Of a DNA stretch of 64,000 bases, positions 8,364 through 18,285 are shown piece after piece. Numbering within the stretch: the first letter of the stretch is position 1; each line of letters begins with the position of its first letter. The stretch is from Alteriqipengyuania bathyomarina_B (lineage in GTDB: Bacteria > Pseudomonadota > Alphaproteobacteria > Sphingomonadales > Sphingomonadaceae): assembly GCF_038594605.1 (NCBI RefSeq), contig NZ_JBCFZM010000003.1, positions 496,001 through 560,000 on the forward strand, in the 5' to 3' direction. Position numbers and translations under genes: made by a program. The notes under the pieces were generated by a model. It made no database searches and was not told where the DNA came from. It was given only the letters and a program-made list of their open reading frames with translations.

Positions 8364-9632
8364 ATGAGAAATACGATCGCAAATGCATTCATCGCGAGCA
8401 TCGCCACCCTCGGTGCGGTCTCCTGCAGCGCCCAGGCGTCGCCGGATGTGCAGCCCGAGTTCGTCGAGGGCACGGCGGCCTATGCGCAGTACGGTCCCTG
8501 GAGCATCTACCAGACGGGGTCGGACGCGTTCGGGCTCAGCTGTGCCGCGGTCGCCAGCCTGCCCGGCTCCTACGACGCGGTCCGCATCGAGCGCGTGGCG
8601 GATGGCTACGTATTCGGCGTGAACGGTTTCAGCAGGGACAGTTTCGGAGAGGATGGCGAATATCCGCTGGCCTTCTGGTTCGATTCTAAGACGCCTACTG
8701 CGACCGAAGAAATGGGCCGCTTCGTCAAGGACCCCGCGTTTCCCAATGACGATTGGCTGAGTGCGTTTTCTACCAAGGAAGAGCTGAATGGTGCATTCGG
8801 CGAAATTTACACCGCCGATGAGATCGTCTTCGAGGTCAGTAATCCGGGCAACCGCACGGGCACGGACGAAGTGCAGATGGCATTCCCCATCGGCACGGGC
8901 GAGGTCCTGCTGCGCTCGCTAGACCAATGTTACGACATGGCCATGAATTACGCGCAGGAGACCGAGGATCGCATGCCCCCTTGCCGGAGCGACGGCCTCC
9001 GTCTGCCGCTAAGCGGCCTATGCCCGGAAGCGGCTACGGCCTACCTCAACGTTGTCGAGGGGCCGGAGCCTGAACTGGCGTCGAGCTCCTGCGAATGGGC
9101 GCTGAGCGAGGCCTGGATGGCAGACATGCTGGTGCTTTATCGCGCCGCGCAATGCAGCGGCCGCACCTCGCGCCTGCTTGGAAGTGCGGGTGCCCATATG
9201 GCCAGCCTCGAACTCATCGAGACCGCCTATCACGAGGATGGCAGCGCGTTCGGCAAGCTCGACGAACCGATCCGCTACGCTGATGTCATGATGTTGTTCA
9301 AGGATGGACCGGCGAAGGACGTTCAGCATCGAGCGCTCTATGGCCTCCAGCGCGAAGTGCCCAGGAGCTGCAAGGCTCGCAAGATAGACGATGTCGCCGA
9401 CGGTTACGTAGTCGACGTGAGCGCGGCGATGCGCGCCCGCCAGCCGCAGGATCAGCCGCCCGCGCAATTGTGCGGTCCTTATGGATATGGCGACGATGCG
9501 AGCCTGTGGAGGGTGTTTCAGGGTCATTCCTGGTATCTCTACAGGGGGCAGGATGCCTACGAGGACATCGACTATCGCACCCTGACCCTGCTCGAACCCG
9601 ATGGCGAGGGCGGCTGGTCGCTGGTTAGCTGA
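8364..9632 (+). CDS. Two-domain exported protein of unknown function, paralogous to the 6373-7140 lipoprotein
   Basis: A 422-residue protein. The frame is open from 8091, but the start is ATG 8364, preceded by AGGAG and followed by a signal peptide ending in LGAVSCSAQA; Cys22 could be lipidated, although the lipobox is weak. Residues ~35-200 form a first domain (YGPWSIYQTGSDAFGLSCAAV and so on) that I do not recognise beyond a loose likeness to IalB-type periplasmic proteins. Residues ~205-422 form the second domain, shared with the 6373-7140 protein (see there), including the WRVFQGHSWYLYRGQD block. The gene is the last of the exported-protein cluster. Confidence 0.7.
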   Translation: MRNTIANAFIASIATLGAVSCSAQASPDVQPEFVEGTAAYAQYGPWSIYQTGSDAFGLSCAAVASLPGSYDAVRIERVADGYVFGVNGFSRDSFGEDGEYPLAFWFDSKTPTATEEMGRFVKDPAFPNDDWLSAFSTKEELNGAFGEIYTADEIVFEVSNPGNRTGTDEVQMAFPIGTGEVLLRSLDQCYDMAMNYAQETEDRMPPCRSDGLRLPLSGLCPEAATAYLNVVEGPEPELASSSCEWALSEAWMADMLVLYRAAQCSGRTSRLLGSAGAHMASLELIETAYHEDGSAFGKLDEPIRYADVMMLFKDGPAKDVQHRALYGLQREVPRSCKARKIDDVADGYVVDVSAAMRARQPQDQPPAQLCGPYGYGDDASLWRVFQGHSWYLYRGQDAYEDIDYRTLTLLEPDGEGGWSLVS

Positions 9633-10342
9633 CGACGACCGCATGGCGAGCAAGCGAAAACCAGACTGACGATACGCAGATCGGGCATGATAATTGGTGC
9701 TCTGGTGAAGGAACATTGGGGGCCGCCATTCGAATCGAAATGACGAAGATGACGGCGGCCCCAATCCAAAATGATAGAATTGTGAGCCTATCTTCTTGCG
9801 TCCACAATCCGATGCTCGTTCGCTTCCGGCCGCTAGCTATCTGGCCGCTTCCCGAAAGAGCGAGCTCTATGCAATGCGTCTCAGTTCCAGTGACTAGAGA
9901 CGGTTTGTCTGAGCAGTCGATCCGTTATCATTAGCGAATAGCCCCAAAGCGGTTGTCCGAAAGCAGGGCGATCCGCAGCACAGACCGGTGAACCCATGGT
10001 CCACCATGTTTCGCACTCAATCGTTCGAAGCGCGGCACACCGGTCGGTTTCTATATGCTCCCGCGGAACATCGTCCAGCGCGCACCAGTAATTAATACCT
10101 TCGACAAGCGAGGGGAAAAGGGAAGCACTGCTAAAATAAATAAAAAACAGTCTTCGTCTTCGGAAAGGAGTGCGGCATTTGGGGTGTCTCCGATCAGTAT
10201 TCCCTTCTGACGATGTCTTATGTTTGAGGGATGCTCGGAGATATCTTCGCGAGCCCCCGTTTCAGCGCCCCGCCATTAGCTAAACGGCGCGCAGACATCG
10301 CTTTCGCTACTTTGATCGTATTGGCTTCAAGGTACCCGATCC
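9633..10342. other. 710-bp stretch without a convincing gene
   Basis: No family-like reading frame. An imperfect inverted repeat (9715-9727 with 9754-9765, bases ATTGGGG...CCGCC and their complement) could be a hairpin. A 60-codon minus-strand frame from a TTG at 9807 to 9625 begins with a hydrophobic stretch (FWIGAAVIFVISI) and might be a small membrane protein, but it lacks a good ribosome site. The DNA at 10.05-10.2 kb is AT-rich compared with its surroundings. Confidence 0.5.
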
Positions 10343-10621
10343 TTACGTCGAGAAGATCGAGCGGATCGTATCCCTCAGCCAGCGTACGCCCGGATCGTCG
10401 TGCCGGTCTTCTGCCCATCGGAGGAACACCTTCGTCGTGGGATAGTGGAACGGGACCGGCAGAATTCTGAGGCGGAAAATGGGTGCGATAAGTTCTGCAT
10501 AGCGTAGCGGCACGATGGCGATCAGGTCGGTTGTGGCCACCACTGTTGCAAGGTCCGATGCGTTGGGCAGACTCGCAGGAGTCCTGCGTTCGATCGCTGC
10601 TGCCTTGAAGCTTCCCGACGC
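10343..10621 (-). pseudogene. LysR-family regulator remnant (C-terminal effector domain only)
   Basis: The minus-strand frame encodes about 90 residues typical of the end of a LysR substrate-binding domain: SLPNASDLATVVATTDLIAIVP, then LRILPVPFHYPTTKVFLRW, then DPGVRWLRDTIRSIF and the stop. The frame is closed by a stop just upstream (10622-10624), and no DNA-binding domain is found in the ~170 bases before the next gene, so the N-terminal two thirds are lost. It lies upstream of and divergent to the iron receptor gene and may have been its former neighbour regulator. Confidence 0.7.
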
Positions 10622-10793
10622 TCAGGCCCGAGATTTCCGTGAGAGATTGATCCCTTTTCCAATTGGCGGAGCCGAGGCCGGGTTGAACTACCCGGTGTGC
10701 CCAGAGCCAGGCGTTATAAGTTCTCGACAGAGGTTCTATTGCGATTGACTCGCAAACGCATTCGCAGTAGCGCGCCGCCGAAAGGGGTTCTCT

Positions 10794-13079
10794 ATGAAAC
10801 GCAATGTTCTGCTCGCTTCGGCGAGTTTGTTGGTGCTCGCGCCGTCCGTCTCTCTTGCACAGGAGGCCGGTGACACAGTCGAGACCGAAGGCGACCCCAC
10901 GGCACCTCCGGCCGGTACGATCATCGTGACAGGCGAGAAAATCGACCGCACGCTGCAGGAGACTGTCGCCAGCGTATCAGTCACCACTGCAGAGCAGATC
11001 GAAGAGCAGAACATCCAGACGCTGCAGGAGATATACAACCGTACGGCCAACGTGTCGGAAACCTACGGCTCTTACGGCTTCACCATCCGCGGTATGAGCA
11101 ATCGCGGCGTGAGCGGAGGCGGCAATGGTGCGCTCGCCACTGTTTATATCGACGGCGCGCCGATGCCCACCACCGTGCTGCACGCCGCGCCGACCGACAC
11201 CTGGGACGTTTCTCAGGTGGAAATATTCCGCGGGCCGCAATCGACGCTGCAGGGCCTCAATGCTCTGGCAGGTGCAGTCCATGTCCGTACCCGCGATCCG
11301 CAGTTCTACTGGGATGGCCGGGCACAGGTTCGCGCCACACTGGAAGAGGCCTATCAGGTCTCCGCAGCGGTCGGCGGGCCGATCGTCGACGACGAACTCG
11401 CCTTCCGTGTAAGCGCCGATTACCGCGACGAACGCGGGATCATCTACAACCCGACGCGCGACGCCTATGAAGATGATCTGTCCGCAGTGAACCTGCGCGG
11501 GAAGCTTCTCTGGCAGCCCAAAGCACTGCCCGGATTCGAAGCGAAGCTGGGCTACACGCATTACGAGCGCGACGGCGGCTACTACTATATCTATGCCGAT
11601 CTCGCCGAGCCGGGTTTCTTCGACAACCGGGTAAACCGGTCCAATGTCGCGAACTTCATCAAGTCCAATGTCGAAATCGCCAGCGCCGAGTTGAGCTATG
11701 AAATCGACCCGGCCTTGACTTTGACCAGCGTGACCTCGTGGAACGACGTGGCCGAGGACGGGCAGTATGACGGCGACGGCACCGCCGAGGACCGGGCATT
11801 CGGCCTGCAGGATCGCGATTACGAGACCTTCACGCAGGAATTGCGGCTTGCCTATGATGGCGACTGGTTCAGCGGATTGCTGGGTGCCTTCTATTACAAC
11901 CGCGACCAGGTGATCCAAACCGACAGCCGCACGCTGGTGCCGCTGCCGATCGAGACCGCGGTGGGCCTGCTTATGCAGGGCGGGCTCGATCAGGCGACCG
12001 CACAATATGCCGTGGACCTCTATGCGCAGGCCGTCCCGAACATCGTGGTCGACTATGCCAGCTTCGCGCCAAACAATGTGAAGACGATGGCTGTGTTCGG
12101 CGATGCCACGATATACCTGACCGATCGGCTGTCTGTGATCGCGGGCTTCCGTTACGATCACGAGGAACACAGGATCGAAGTGCAGCAAACCACCGAGTTT
12201 GCGGGCAACTATCCCGACCCCGCAAATTACGGCCCGCTGGCCCCGGCCATTGCAGGACTGAATGCAGGCGTTCAAGGGTTGGTGGACTAGGCGGGCAATT
12301 CGACGCCCGAGACCTCGCGTGAGTTCGATGCCTTTCTGCCGAAGGTCGGGCTCGACTACGAGTGGTCGCCGCGCTTCAGCACTGCCGTGACCGTTCAGCG
12401 CGGCTATCGCTCGGGCGGGACGAGCAGCAACACGGCGCGCTCGCTCGAAGTGCCCTACGATCCGGAGTTCACCTGGAACTACGAGTTCTCTTTGCGATCC
12501 GAGCCTATCGATGGTGTGCGCCTGAATGCCAACGCATTCTACATCGATTGGACCGACCAGCAGGTGAACGTCAATTTCGGACTCAACAGCTATGACTTCA
12601 ACACGGTCAATGCAGGCAAATCGCATCTCTACGGCTTCGAGGTGGAATTTGCCCATGTCGTGAATTCCAGCTTCGACTGGTATGCCTCCATGGGGCACGT
12701 CCAAACCGAATTCGACGAGTTCACGGTAGACCAAGGCAATGCCACAACCGATCTCGCTGGCAGCGTGTTTGCCTATGCTCCCGAATGGACGCTGGCCGCC
12801 GGCGCCAATGTCCGCAGCGGCAATTTCATGGGCAATATCAACGCCAGCTATCGCAGCGAAGTCTATTCGACCACGGGCGTGGACCAGGATCAGCAGCGCA
12901 TTTCTGATCGCACGGTGGTGAATGCAAAGCTGGGTTACGACCTCGGCAATGCGATGGTCTACGTCTTCGCCAACAACCTGCTCGATGAAAACTACATCCA
13001 GTATGTGAACTCGGTCGCGAATCAGGCGGTTCTCGGTGCCCCGCGCATCGTCGGCATCGGTCTGGAAGCTGGCTTTTGA
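10794..13079 (+). pseudogene. TonB-dependent siderophore-type receptor interrupted by one in-frame amber codon
   Basis: The frame runs 761 codons from ATG 10794 to TGA 13077-13079 with a single TAG at 12288-12290 (codon 499). The frame is unchanged across it: ...GLVD-stop-AGNSTPETSREF..., and C-terminal receptor features continue (FLPKVGLDYEWSPR, NLLDENYIQYVN, final Phe). Domains: signal peptide to ~25, plug (~40-165, ending VEIFRGPQSTLQG), then a 22-strand barrel. The following membrane-protein and PepSY genes overlap one another and the receptor, a siderophore-uptake arrangement. A CAG-to-TAG change would account for the stop. It is either a nonsense mutation, an amber readthrough site or a sequencing error; the truncated product would lack roughly a third of the barrel and should not fold. 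Confidence 0.8.
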
Positions 13080-13645
13080 GCGAGGCAGCCATCTGCGTGG
13101 CGATGGCCGCCCTTGCTGCCAGCGGCGGGCTTGCGCTGCGTCGTTCGTGGAGCGCGCGCGGTCAGGCAGGCCGCGGCTGGAAAGCCGTGGGCTGGCTCCT
13201 TCTGATAGCCGCCTGCTCGCTTGGCGCGACCTCGCTCGGCAGCATTCGCGGACTTTTCATTGGGCTAACCATCGCCTCGGTCGCCGTGCTGGCCGTGGTA
13301 GCCACCGGCATGGTGGTGCGTGAACCCAGGCGGGCGGGACGCAGCAAGAGCCTTGCGCCCGAACCGCTCGATCGCAAGCCGAGCTGGTGGCGCAGTGCGC
13401 TGCGCTGGCTGCTCGCCGGGCCGATCGGCATGATTGCCGCGATGGCGGTGGGCATATTCTGGTCCACGTGGGCAGGCGGCGCAGAGCATACGCGGCTGGT
13501 CATCGGGGGAATGCTGGTGCCGGTCATCTGGGGCGGAGCAATGGCATGGACGCTGGCAGATAATCGCATTCTGCGCGCCACCGCCGTCCTGGTGGGCGTG
13601 GCGGTACTGGGCTTCGGCCTCTCGATCCTGAAAGGCTTCGGATGA
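13076..13645 (+). CDS. Multi-pass inner-membrane protein of an iron-uptake operon
   Basis: A 189-residue protein with about five hydrophobic helices in two pairs plus one (~5-22, 38-58, 62-82, 108-128, 138-155, 165-185), separated by a basic cytoplasmic loop (VREPRRAGRSKSL). It starts at a TTG overlapping the receptor's stop (TTGA) and its end overlaps the next ATG (ATGA), so it is translationally coupled on both sides. I do not know a named function. Small membrane proteins of this type recur between TonB receptors and PepSY proteins in sphingomonads, which suggests a role with the PepSY protein in siderophore handling at the inner membrane. Confidence 0.65.
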   Translation: MSEAAICVAMAALAASGGLALRRSWSARGQAGRGWKAVGWLLLIAACSLGATSLGSIRGLFIGLTIASVAVLAVVATGMVVREPRRAGRSKSLAPEPLDRKPSWWRSALRWLLAGPIGMIAAMAVGIFWSTWAGGAEHTRLVIGGMLVPVIWGGAMAWTLADNRILRATAVLVGVAVLGFGLSILKGFG

Positions 13646-15153
13646 ACGCGGAAAAACCGGCGAGCGCCAAGAGAAAACCGCTGATGGCTCGCATCCCGGC
13701 CGCCTTCGTGCAGGCCGTATTGAAGGGCCACAGCGCGCTCGGCCTCGCTTTTGCAGCGGCGATCTATGTCGTGTGTCTGTCGGGCACACTGGCGGTGTTC
13801 GTTCACGAATTTGCGGTGTGGGAGAACCCTGCGGTTGAGCAGGTCTCACAGGCATCGCCCGAAACCGTCCAGCGCGCGCTCGAAAACGCGGTCGCGCAGT
13901 CGCAGGGGGAGGTGCATCACGTCCGCATTGCCATGCCGACAGCAGACCAGCCGTTCGTTTCGCTCTATGTAGATGCAGAAGCCGAACAGGCTTCGCTGGT
14001 CGCCGATGCCGAGGGAAATCTCGCTCCGCTCAGAAACGCCTGGAGCGATTTCATAATCCGGCTGCACATATTCCTGCATTTGCCGTCGGCCTGGGGCATC
14101 TTCATCGTCGGGATGACCGGCGTGGCGCTGCTATCTTCGCTGATCTCCGGCCTGTGCGCCCATCCGCGCATTTTAAGGGACGCCTTTCACCTTCGCGTCG
14201 GTGGATCGCGTCGGCTACAGGAAGCCGATCTGCACAACCGTATCGGTGTGTGGGCTCTCCCCTTCCATCTCGTCGTTTCGCTGACCGGGGCGTTCCTCGG
14301 GCTGACCACGATCATCGTCGGTGTGCCGGGCATGGCCATGTTCGATGGCGACACCGGCCGCATCTATGCGCTGTTTACTCCGCCTGAGCCGCCGGAGAAC
14401 ACGGCCGAGGCACCGGTGCTCGACCTAAGGCCGATGCTGGCGCGCTTGCCCGATGAAGGCGCGCTCGAGCGCATTACCGTGGAACACCCGACAGAAGCGG
14501 GCGCAGCCGCCGTGTTCGACCTCTACGACGAACAGGCGCTCGCCGGTGTCACGAGTGTCGGCATCACCCGCGGGGGCGAGGTCTATTACGAAAAGAAGAT
14601 CGTAGAAGCTTCGCTTGGGGAGCGGGTATTCGGCGCGCTTGGGCCTCTACATTTTGGCTGGTTTGGTCGTGGTATCGTCAAAATCGCCTATGGCCTGCTC
14701 GGGCTGGGCCTCACCTATCTTGCGGTTGGAGGTGTGAAAATCTGGCTCGTACGCAGACGCGACAAAGGGCGGCCCGCGCCTGGCTGGGAGCGCGTATGGG
14801 CCGCCGTCGTCTGGGGCCAGCCCGTCGGCCTTGCCGTCGCAGCGCTCTGTGCGATCCTCCTGCCCGTATGGCCATACACCGCTCTCATACCCGTGTGGGG
14901 AGCGGTCTGTCTGGCCGCGCTTGCTGCGGCCGGCGCACTCTCGGCCCGCAGCCTCGCCCGGTGTGGCAAAGCTGCAACCGGCGCATTGTTGCTGGTCCTC
15001 GGCGTGGCCCACGCCATACTTATGGCGGGGTTCTCGGCGGCCCTTCTGATCTGGGCGATCGATGCGGTTCTTGTGGCAGCGGGGGGCGGGTTCTTGCTTT
15101 ATCTTGCCAAGAGACCGCAGAGAAATAGAGGCGCGACGCCGCCATGGTCGTAG
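13642..15153 (+). CDS. PepSY-associated TM protein, probable ferric-siderophore reductase/handling protein
   Basis: A 503-residue PepSY_TM family protein: a first helix (VLKGHSALGLAFAAAIYVVCLSGTLAVF, ~28-55), a periplasmic PepSY-like region (~60-140), a helix at ~150-170, the typical NRIGVWALPFHLVVSLTGAFLGL helix (~195-220), another periplasmic loop to ~325, then five or six helices to the end. The family usually has a four-helix core with heme-ligating histidines and is linked to reduction or release of siderophore iron. Here a longer hydrophobic C-terminus follows. ATG 13642 overlaps the upstream stop (ATGA). It completes the receptor - membrane protein - PepSY operon, usually Fur-regulated; I could not make out a convincing Fur box. 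Confidence 0.8.
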   Translation: MNAEKPASAKRKPLMARIPAAFVQAVLKGHSALGLAFAAAIYVVCLSGTLAVFVHEFAVWENPAVEQVSQASPETVQRALENAVAQSQGEVHHVRIAMPTADQPFVSLYVDAEAEQASLVADAEGNLAPLRNAWSDFIIRLHIFLHLPSAWGIFIVGMTGVALLSSLISGLCAHPRILRDAFHLRVGGSRRLQEADLHNRIGVWALPFHLVVSLTGAFLGLTTIIVGVPGMAMFDGDTGRIYALFTPPEPPENTAEAPVLDLRPMLARLPDEGALERITVEHPTEAGAAAVFDLYDEQALAGVTSVGITRGGEVYYEKKIVEASLGERVFGALGPLHFGWFGRGIVKIAYGLLGLGLTYLAVGGVKIWLVRRRDKGRPAPGWERVWAAVVWGQPVGLAVAALCAILLPVWPYTALIPVWGAVCLAALAAAGALSARSLARCGKAATGALLLVLGVAHAILMAGFSAALLIWAIDAVLVAAGGGFLLYLAKRPQRNRGATPPWS

Positions 15154-15205
15154 TCGAACCGGGCAATCACCGCAGGAAGCATCGGGAGGGATTCCGGGCC
15201 AAGCC

Positions 15206-16600
15206 TCATAGGCGATAGGCCGACTTGGCGAGGTTGTAAGCGAGATCGCGCGCCAGTTCGGCAGCTTCCCAATCCTCGATGCGGTGCTCGGCAACCATCT
15301 GCGCAAGGAAACCGCAATCGATCCGGCGCGCCACATCATGCCTCGCCGGGATGGAAAGAAACGCCCGCGTGTCGTCGTTAAAGCCAACGGTGTTGTAGAA
15401 GCCGGCCGTTTCGGTGGTCATGGACCTGAAGCGCCGCATGCCTTCCGGGCTGTCGTGAAACCACCAAGCGGGCCCCAGCTTGAGGCTAGGGTAGTGACCC
15501 GCCAAAGGCGCCAGCTCGCGCGCATAGCTACTCTCGTCCAACGTAAAGAGGATGATCGAGAGGTCGGCATTGTTACCAAAGCGATTGAGCAGGGGTTTCA
15601 GTGCGTGAACGTAATCGGTGCGGGTCGGAATGTCCGCACCCTTGTCTCGGCCGAACTGTTCGAAAAGCTTGAGGTTGTGATTGCGGAAACTGCCAGGATG
15701 GATCTGCATGACCAGTCCGTCGTCGATGCTCATTGCGGCCATCTCGGTCAGCATGTGGCCGCGAAAGAGTTCGCAATCCGCAGCGGACGCACCGCCGAAC
15801 TTTACGCGGTTGAACAAATCCCGTGCCTCTGCGTGAGACAGGTTGGCCGTTGTAGCGGTGGGATGACCATGGTCGGTCGATGTCGCGCCGAAGCCAGCAA
15901 AATAGTCGCGCCGATTGCGGTGGGCCGCGAGATATCCCGACCAGGTCGTGGTATCCTCGCCGGTGAGCTCTCCCAAGCGGACGAGATTATCGGCAAATCC
16001 TTCGAATTCGGGATCGACGATTGGGTCGGGTCGATACGCGGTGATGACTTTGCCGCCCCAGCCGCTTTCACGAATTGCCTGGTGATGTGCGAGCGTGTCG
16101 AGAGGGCTTTCCGTAGTCGCGAGAACCTCCAGCCCGTAGCGGTCGAAAAGCGCGCGCGGACGGAATCCGTCCTGCTGCAATTTCTCGGTTATCGTGTCGA
16201 AATAGAAATCCGATGTCGAAGCATCCAGGCTGACTTCGATGTCGAACGCGCTCGCAAACACCCAGTCAAGCCAGATGCGTGACGGCGTCGCACGGAACAA
16301 ATGGTAGTTTTTCGCTAGCAGACGCCATGATTCGCGAGGGTTTGCGCCGCTTCCCGAAATGCCAAGGTCTTCCAGCGCGATGCCCTGCGAATAGAGCATG
16401 CGGAAAAGGTAGTGATCGGGGTGGAGAAGCAATTCGGTCGCATTTCCGAACGGTTCGTTGGTCGCAAACCATTCGGGGTCGGTGTGGCCATGCGGGCTGA
16501 TAATCGGAAGCTCGGCGACCTCGGCATACAATGTACGAGCAATGGACCGAACCCCTGCATCGGCAGGGAACAGTCGGTCTTCATGCAGTCGCAGCGGCAT
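15206..16600 (-). CDS. uxaC: Uronate (glucuronate/galacturonate) isomerase, copy 1
   Basis: About 464 residues, full length for UxaC, an amidohydrolase-fold enzyme that converts D-galacturonate to tagaturonate and D-glucuronate to fructuronate in the cytoplasm. Family motifs: ISPHGHTDP (metal-site histidines), FGNATELLL, RIWLDWVF, TDHGHPTA, HPGSFRNHN and GPAWWFHDSPEGM. Two in-frame ATGs are possible; I prefer 16600 (MPLRLHEDRLFPAD) because AAGG sits six bases before it and it matches the start of the second copy at 57816. The ATG at 16606 abuts that site. It is divergent from uxaA, with an operator palindrome between them. It stands alone as a transcript, with the convergent PepSY gene ending 52 bases away. 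Confidence 0.93.
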   Translation of the reverse strand: MPLRLHEDRLFPADAGVRSIARTLYAEVAELPIISPHGHTDPEWFATNEPFGNATELLLHPDHYLFRMLYSQGIALEDLGISGSGANPRESWRLLAKNYHLFRATPSRIWLDWVFASAFDIEVSLDASTSDFYFDTITEKLQQDGFRPRALFDRYGLEVLATTESPLDTLAHHQAIRESGWGGKVITAYRPDPIVDPEFEGFADNLVRLGELTGEDTTTWSGYLAAHRNRRDYFAGFGATSTDHGHPTATTANLSHAEARDLFNRVKFGGASAADCELFRGHMLTEMAAMSIDDGLVMQIHPGSFRNHNLKLFEQFGRDKGADIPTRTDYVHALKPLLNRFGNNADLSIILFTLDESSYARELAPLAGHYPSLKLGPAWWFHDSPEGMRRFRSMTTETAGFYNTVGFNDDTRAFLSIPARHDVARRIDCGFLAQMVAEHRIEDWEAAELARDLAYNLAKSAYRL

Positions 16601-16678
16601 GTTCATCCTTCACGTCCTTGTATTGCCGGTCCAGCTGGCGCGGGAGAGTGTTGCGTTTGCAGACAGGCGGCAAACGAT

Positions 16679-16692
16679 GGTAACCGGTGTCA
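16679..16692 (-). promoter_or_regulatory. LacI-type operator in the uxaC/uxaA divergent promoter
   Basis: Read on the minus strand this is TGACACCGGTTACC, identical to the copy at 26583-26596 and one base different from those at 33360-33373 and 34550-34563. The core ACCGGT is an even palindrome with central CG, as LacI-family regulators bind. It lies 79 bases upstream of the uxaC start and 70 bases upstream of uxaA. In this orientation TGACA faces uxaC like a -35 box. Confidence 0.75.
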
Positions 16693-16761
16693 CAAGATGA
16701 TTTCTGCCCTTCCGGGCCAGAAGAATCAACTCTCCACACCTGCGGGGGAAACACGGCGGAC

Positions 16762-18285
16762 ATGAACAGCATACCACAGCCAGTTGAAGCCGATACGCAA
16801 GTGCCGAGTGCCTGGCATTGCCACCGGGACGACAGTGTGGGAATCGCGATCCGCGACCTTGTCCAAGGAGAAGATGTCGCCCTCGCAGGGGTATCCCTGC
16901 AACTCGTCGATGCCATTCCCGCGGGGCACAAGTTCGCGCTGAGGCAGCATGCGAGTGGTGCCGACGTGATCCGCTATGGATCGAAAATAGGACACGCCAC
17001 CCAAGCAATCTGCGCCGGTCAGCACGTCCATTCGCACAACCTATCTACAGCATTGTCGGGTGAGCTCGATTATGGCGCTTTCGAACCCGCCGCTCCGCGC
17101 GAAATCGAGGCCGGGTCGCTGGGTGATTGGCGGGGGTATCGCCGCGAAGATGGGCGATTTGCAACCCGCAATGAAATCTGGATTCTGCCGACGGTGGGCT
17201 GCGTTGCCCCGCTGGTGGAAATGGTGGCGAGGGAAGCTGCCGAAGCTCATCGAGGGAAACTCGACGGAATCGTGGGGTTCGGCCATCCACATGGGTGTTC
17301 GCAATTGGGCGACGATCTCTCCGGGACGAGAGCAATCCTCGCCGCGCTGTGCGACAATCCCAATGCGGGCGCGGTCGTGCTGGTGGGATTGGGGTGCGAA
17401 AGCAATCAGCTCGACGATCTGGTCGAACTGGTACCGGCGCGAAGCCGTGCCAAATTGCGCACCATGCGCGCGCAGGAGGCGGGCGACGAACGTGCGGAAT
17501 TGCTCGCGATCATCGGGGAGCTGGTGGAAATGCTGGCTCCGCTGGAACGTAAGAAAGCGCCAGCGAGCGCGCTGACGGTGGGGCTGAAGTGTGGAGGATC
17601 GGACGCGCTCTCGGGCCTGACAGCTAACCCCTTGCTCGGCCGTTTCAGCGACAGCCTGGCAGCGTCGGACGGGAAACTGATTCTGACCGAGATTCCTGAA
17701 GTGTTTGGGGCCGAAGATGCTTTGCTAGCCCGTTCCGTATCGGCTGAAGTCTTCTCCGCTGCGGGCGAACTGGTGAACCGGTTCAAGCGCTATTTTCTTG
17801 AGCAGGGCCTACCTGTTTCGGAAAACCCTTCGCCTGGGAATATCGCTGGCGGGATCACAACGCTCGAGGAAAAGTCGCTCGGCGCAGTGCAGAAGGGCGG
17901 AAGGGCACCGTTGGTCGATGTGATCGATTACGGCGAGACCGCCAAGCTCGCAGGCCTGACCCTGCTCGAAGCGCCGGGGAACGACGCCGTTTCCTCAACC
18001 GCGCTGGCTGCAGCGGGCGCGACCATGATTCTGTTTACGACCGGCCGCGGAACACCGCTCGGTTTCCCCGTGCCGACCATCAAGGTATCGTCGAATTCGC
18101 GGCTGGCAGCTTCGAAGCCGGGCTGGATCGATTTCGATGCAGGGCGTGTGCTAACCGAAGGAAAAGACGCGATCGATCATGCCTTCGCTGACTATCTGAA
18201 TGCGGTGGCCGGAGGGCGACCGACGCAGGCCGAGCGTACCGGTCACCGTGTCATTTCCATATGGAAGCGCGGCGTCACGCTTTGA
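16762..18285 (+). CDS. uxaA: Altronate dehydratase (full length, SAF + catalytic domains)
   Basis: A 507-residue protein. Residues ~12-95 are the small SAF/UxaA N-terminal domain (AIRDLVQGEDV, IPAGHKFALRQ, IRYGSKIGHAT, GQHVHSHNL). The rest is the UxaA catalytic domain (RNEIWILPTVGCVA, GFGHPHGCSQLG, NPNAGAVVLVGLGCE, GLKCGGSDALSGLTANP, SENPSPGNIAGGITTLEEKSLG, FTTGRGTPLGFPVPTIKVSSN). It dehydrates D-altronate to 2-keto-3-deoxygluconate with an iron cofactor. The frame is open from 16687, but ATG 16762 begins the conserved part and is preceded by purine-rich sequence. It is divergent from uxaC across an operator and convergent with dctM (stops abut). Confidence 0.92.
   Translation: MNSIPQPVEADTQVPSAWHCHRDDSVGIAIRDLVQGEDVALAGVSLQLVDAIPAGHKFALRQHASGADVIRYGSKIGHATQAICAGQHVHSHNLSTALSGELDYGAFEPAAPREIEAGSLGDWRGYRREDGRFATRNEIWILPTVGCVAPLVEMVAREAAEAHRGKLDGIVGFGHPHGCSQLGDDLSGTRAILAALCDNPNAGAVVLVGLGCESNQLDDLVELVPARSRAKLRTMRAQEAGDERAELLAIIGELVEMLAPLERKKAPASALTVGLKCGGSDALSGLTANPLLGRFSDSLAASDGKLILTEIPEVFGAEDALLARSVSAEVFSAAGELVNRFKRYFLEQGLPVSENPSPGNIAGGITTLEEKSLGAVQKGGRAPLVDVIDYGETAKLAGLTLLEAPGNDAVSSTALAAAGATMILFTTGRGTPLGFPVPTIKVSSNSRLAASKPGWIDFDAGRVLTEGKDAIDHAFADYLNAVAGGRPTQAERTGHRVISIWKRGVTL

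Noticed and set aside
10977..12734. 585-residue minus-strand frame antisense to the TonB receptor
   Set aside because: Covers the receptor's coding strand, including across its amber codon; the composition is that of an antisense frame, and the receptor has clear family motifs.
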